Source of the DNA: an uncultured Glaciecola sp.
Lineage (GTDB): Bacteria; Pseudomonadota; Gammaproteobacteria; Enterobacterales; Alteromonadaceae
Direction: 5' to 3'
Length of the DNA: 64,000 bases
NCBI GenBank assembly: GCA_947496235.1
Contig: CANMCE010000006.1
Location: 124,001-188,000 of the forward strand
In this document: positions 63,968 to 64,000 of the stretch, in pieces
How the letters are laid out: every line of letters begins with the position of its first letter
Position numbering within the stretch: the stretch's first letter is position 1
Position numbers and translations under genes: made by a program
The notes under the pieces: generated by a model
What the model was told of the DNA's origin: nothing
Database searches by the model: none
Seen by the model: only the letters and a program-made list of their open reading frames with translations

Positions 63968-64000
63968 GTGCAGGAATATGTTCTTTGGTATCAAGAATTG
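63968..64000 (+). CDS. ppsA: 5' end of phosphoenolpyruvate synthase (partial)
   Basis: The last eleven codons of the window, starting at GTG 63968, read MQEYVLWYQEL when the initiator is Met; the N-terminus of PpsA contains VLWYNQLGM, so this fits. GGGGG lies 7 bases upstream. The gene is truncated by the window. Its position divergent to ppsR is the usual arrangement. Too short for further domains. Confidence 0.7.
   Translation, partial: MQEYVLWYQEL

Overview
The window is AT-rich chromosome from a marine-type gammaproteobacterium, most likely order Alteromonadales (Alteromonadaceae, Glaciecola/Paraglaciecola-like). Three things point there: the core order rimP-nusA-infB-rbfA-truB-rpsO, the E. 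coli-like initiator tRNA and tmRNA tag (ANDENYALAA), and the mix of TonB-dependent receptors, DcaP-like porin, fatty-acid catabolic genes and large GGDEF/EAL sensors. I see no prophage, transposase, integrase or CRISPR array. The genus is an inference from gene content only.

Layout. 1-5188: a tight run of eight forward genes that I cannot assign to a named system. It has a membrane-anchored Lon-protease-like protein, a lipoprotein, two secreted proteins, a MotA/TolQ/ExbB-like channel protein and two single-pass membrane proteins. 5169-9591: a DUF1624 membrane protein, an RNase J-like metallo-beta-lactamase, a DcaP-like porin and a LysR regulator. 9802-18111: quinone-linked D-lactate dehydrogenase, a beta-propeller/PAS/GGDEF/EAL sensor and an acyl-CoA synthetase. 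18337-23114: a PstS-like small binding protein with a porin, a candidate sigma-54-driven small RNA, an orphan gene and a large zinc metalloprotease. 23156-27635: hemN, then a phosphatase / acyl-CoA dehydrogenase / quinone oxidoreductase operon. 27727-38526: DUF3718 protein, alpha/beta hydrolases, a FadJ-like protein with a FadE-like dehydrogenase, LysR, MaoC hydratase and a TonB receptor.

38595-46964: phhB, tRNA-fMet, a small orphan, a secreted subtilase, then a complete curli locus (csgB, csgA, csgE, csgF, csgG, with csgD convergent). 47064-53764: the transcription/translation operon rimP-nusA-infB-rbfA-truB followed by rpsO, with a leader carrying two successive intrinsic terminators. 53789-64000: a coiled-coil membrane protein, a second GGDEF/EAL sensor, a lectin-like protein with a PEP-CTERM-like tail, ssrA, a copper-type TonB module, smpB, ratA-rnfH, ppsR, and the first codons of ppsA at the right edge.

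How the genes work together. Fatty-acid and acyl-CoA catabolism is spread over 16.4-18.1, 25.4-27.6 and 29.3-35.7 kb (synthetase, two acyl-CoA dehydrogenases, hydratase/dehydrogenase, MaoC). Surface and biofilm functions are curli, two c-di-GMP proteins, a lectin-like protein and a secreted subtilase. Ribosome maturation and rescue are covered by rimP, rbfA, truB, ssrA and smpB. The least explained items are the 1-5188 cassette and the candidate small RNA at 20.1 kb.
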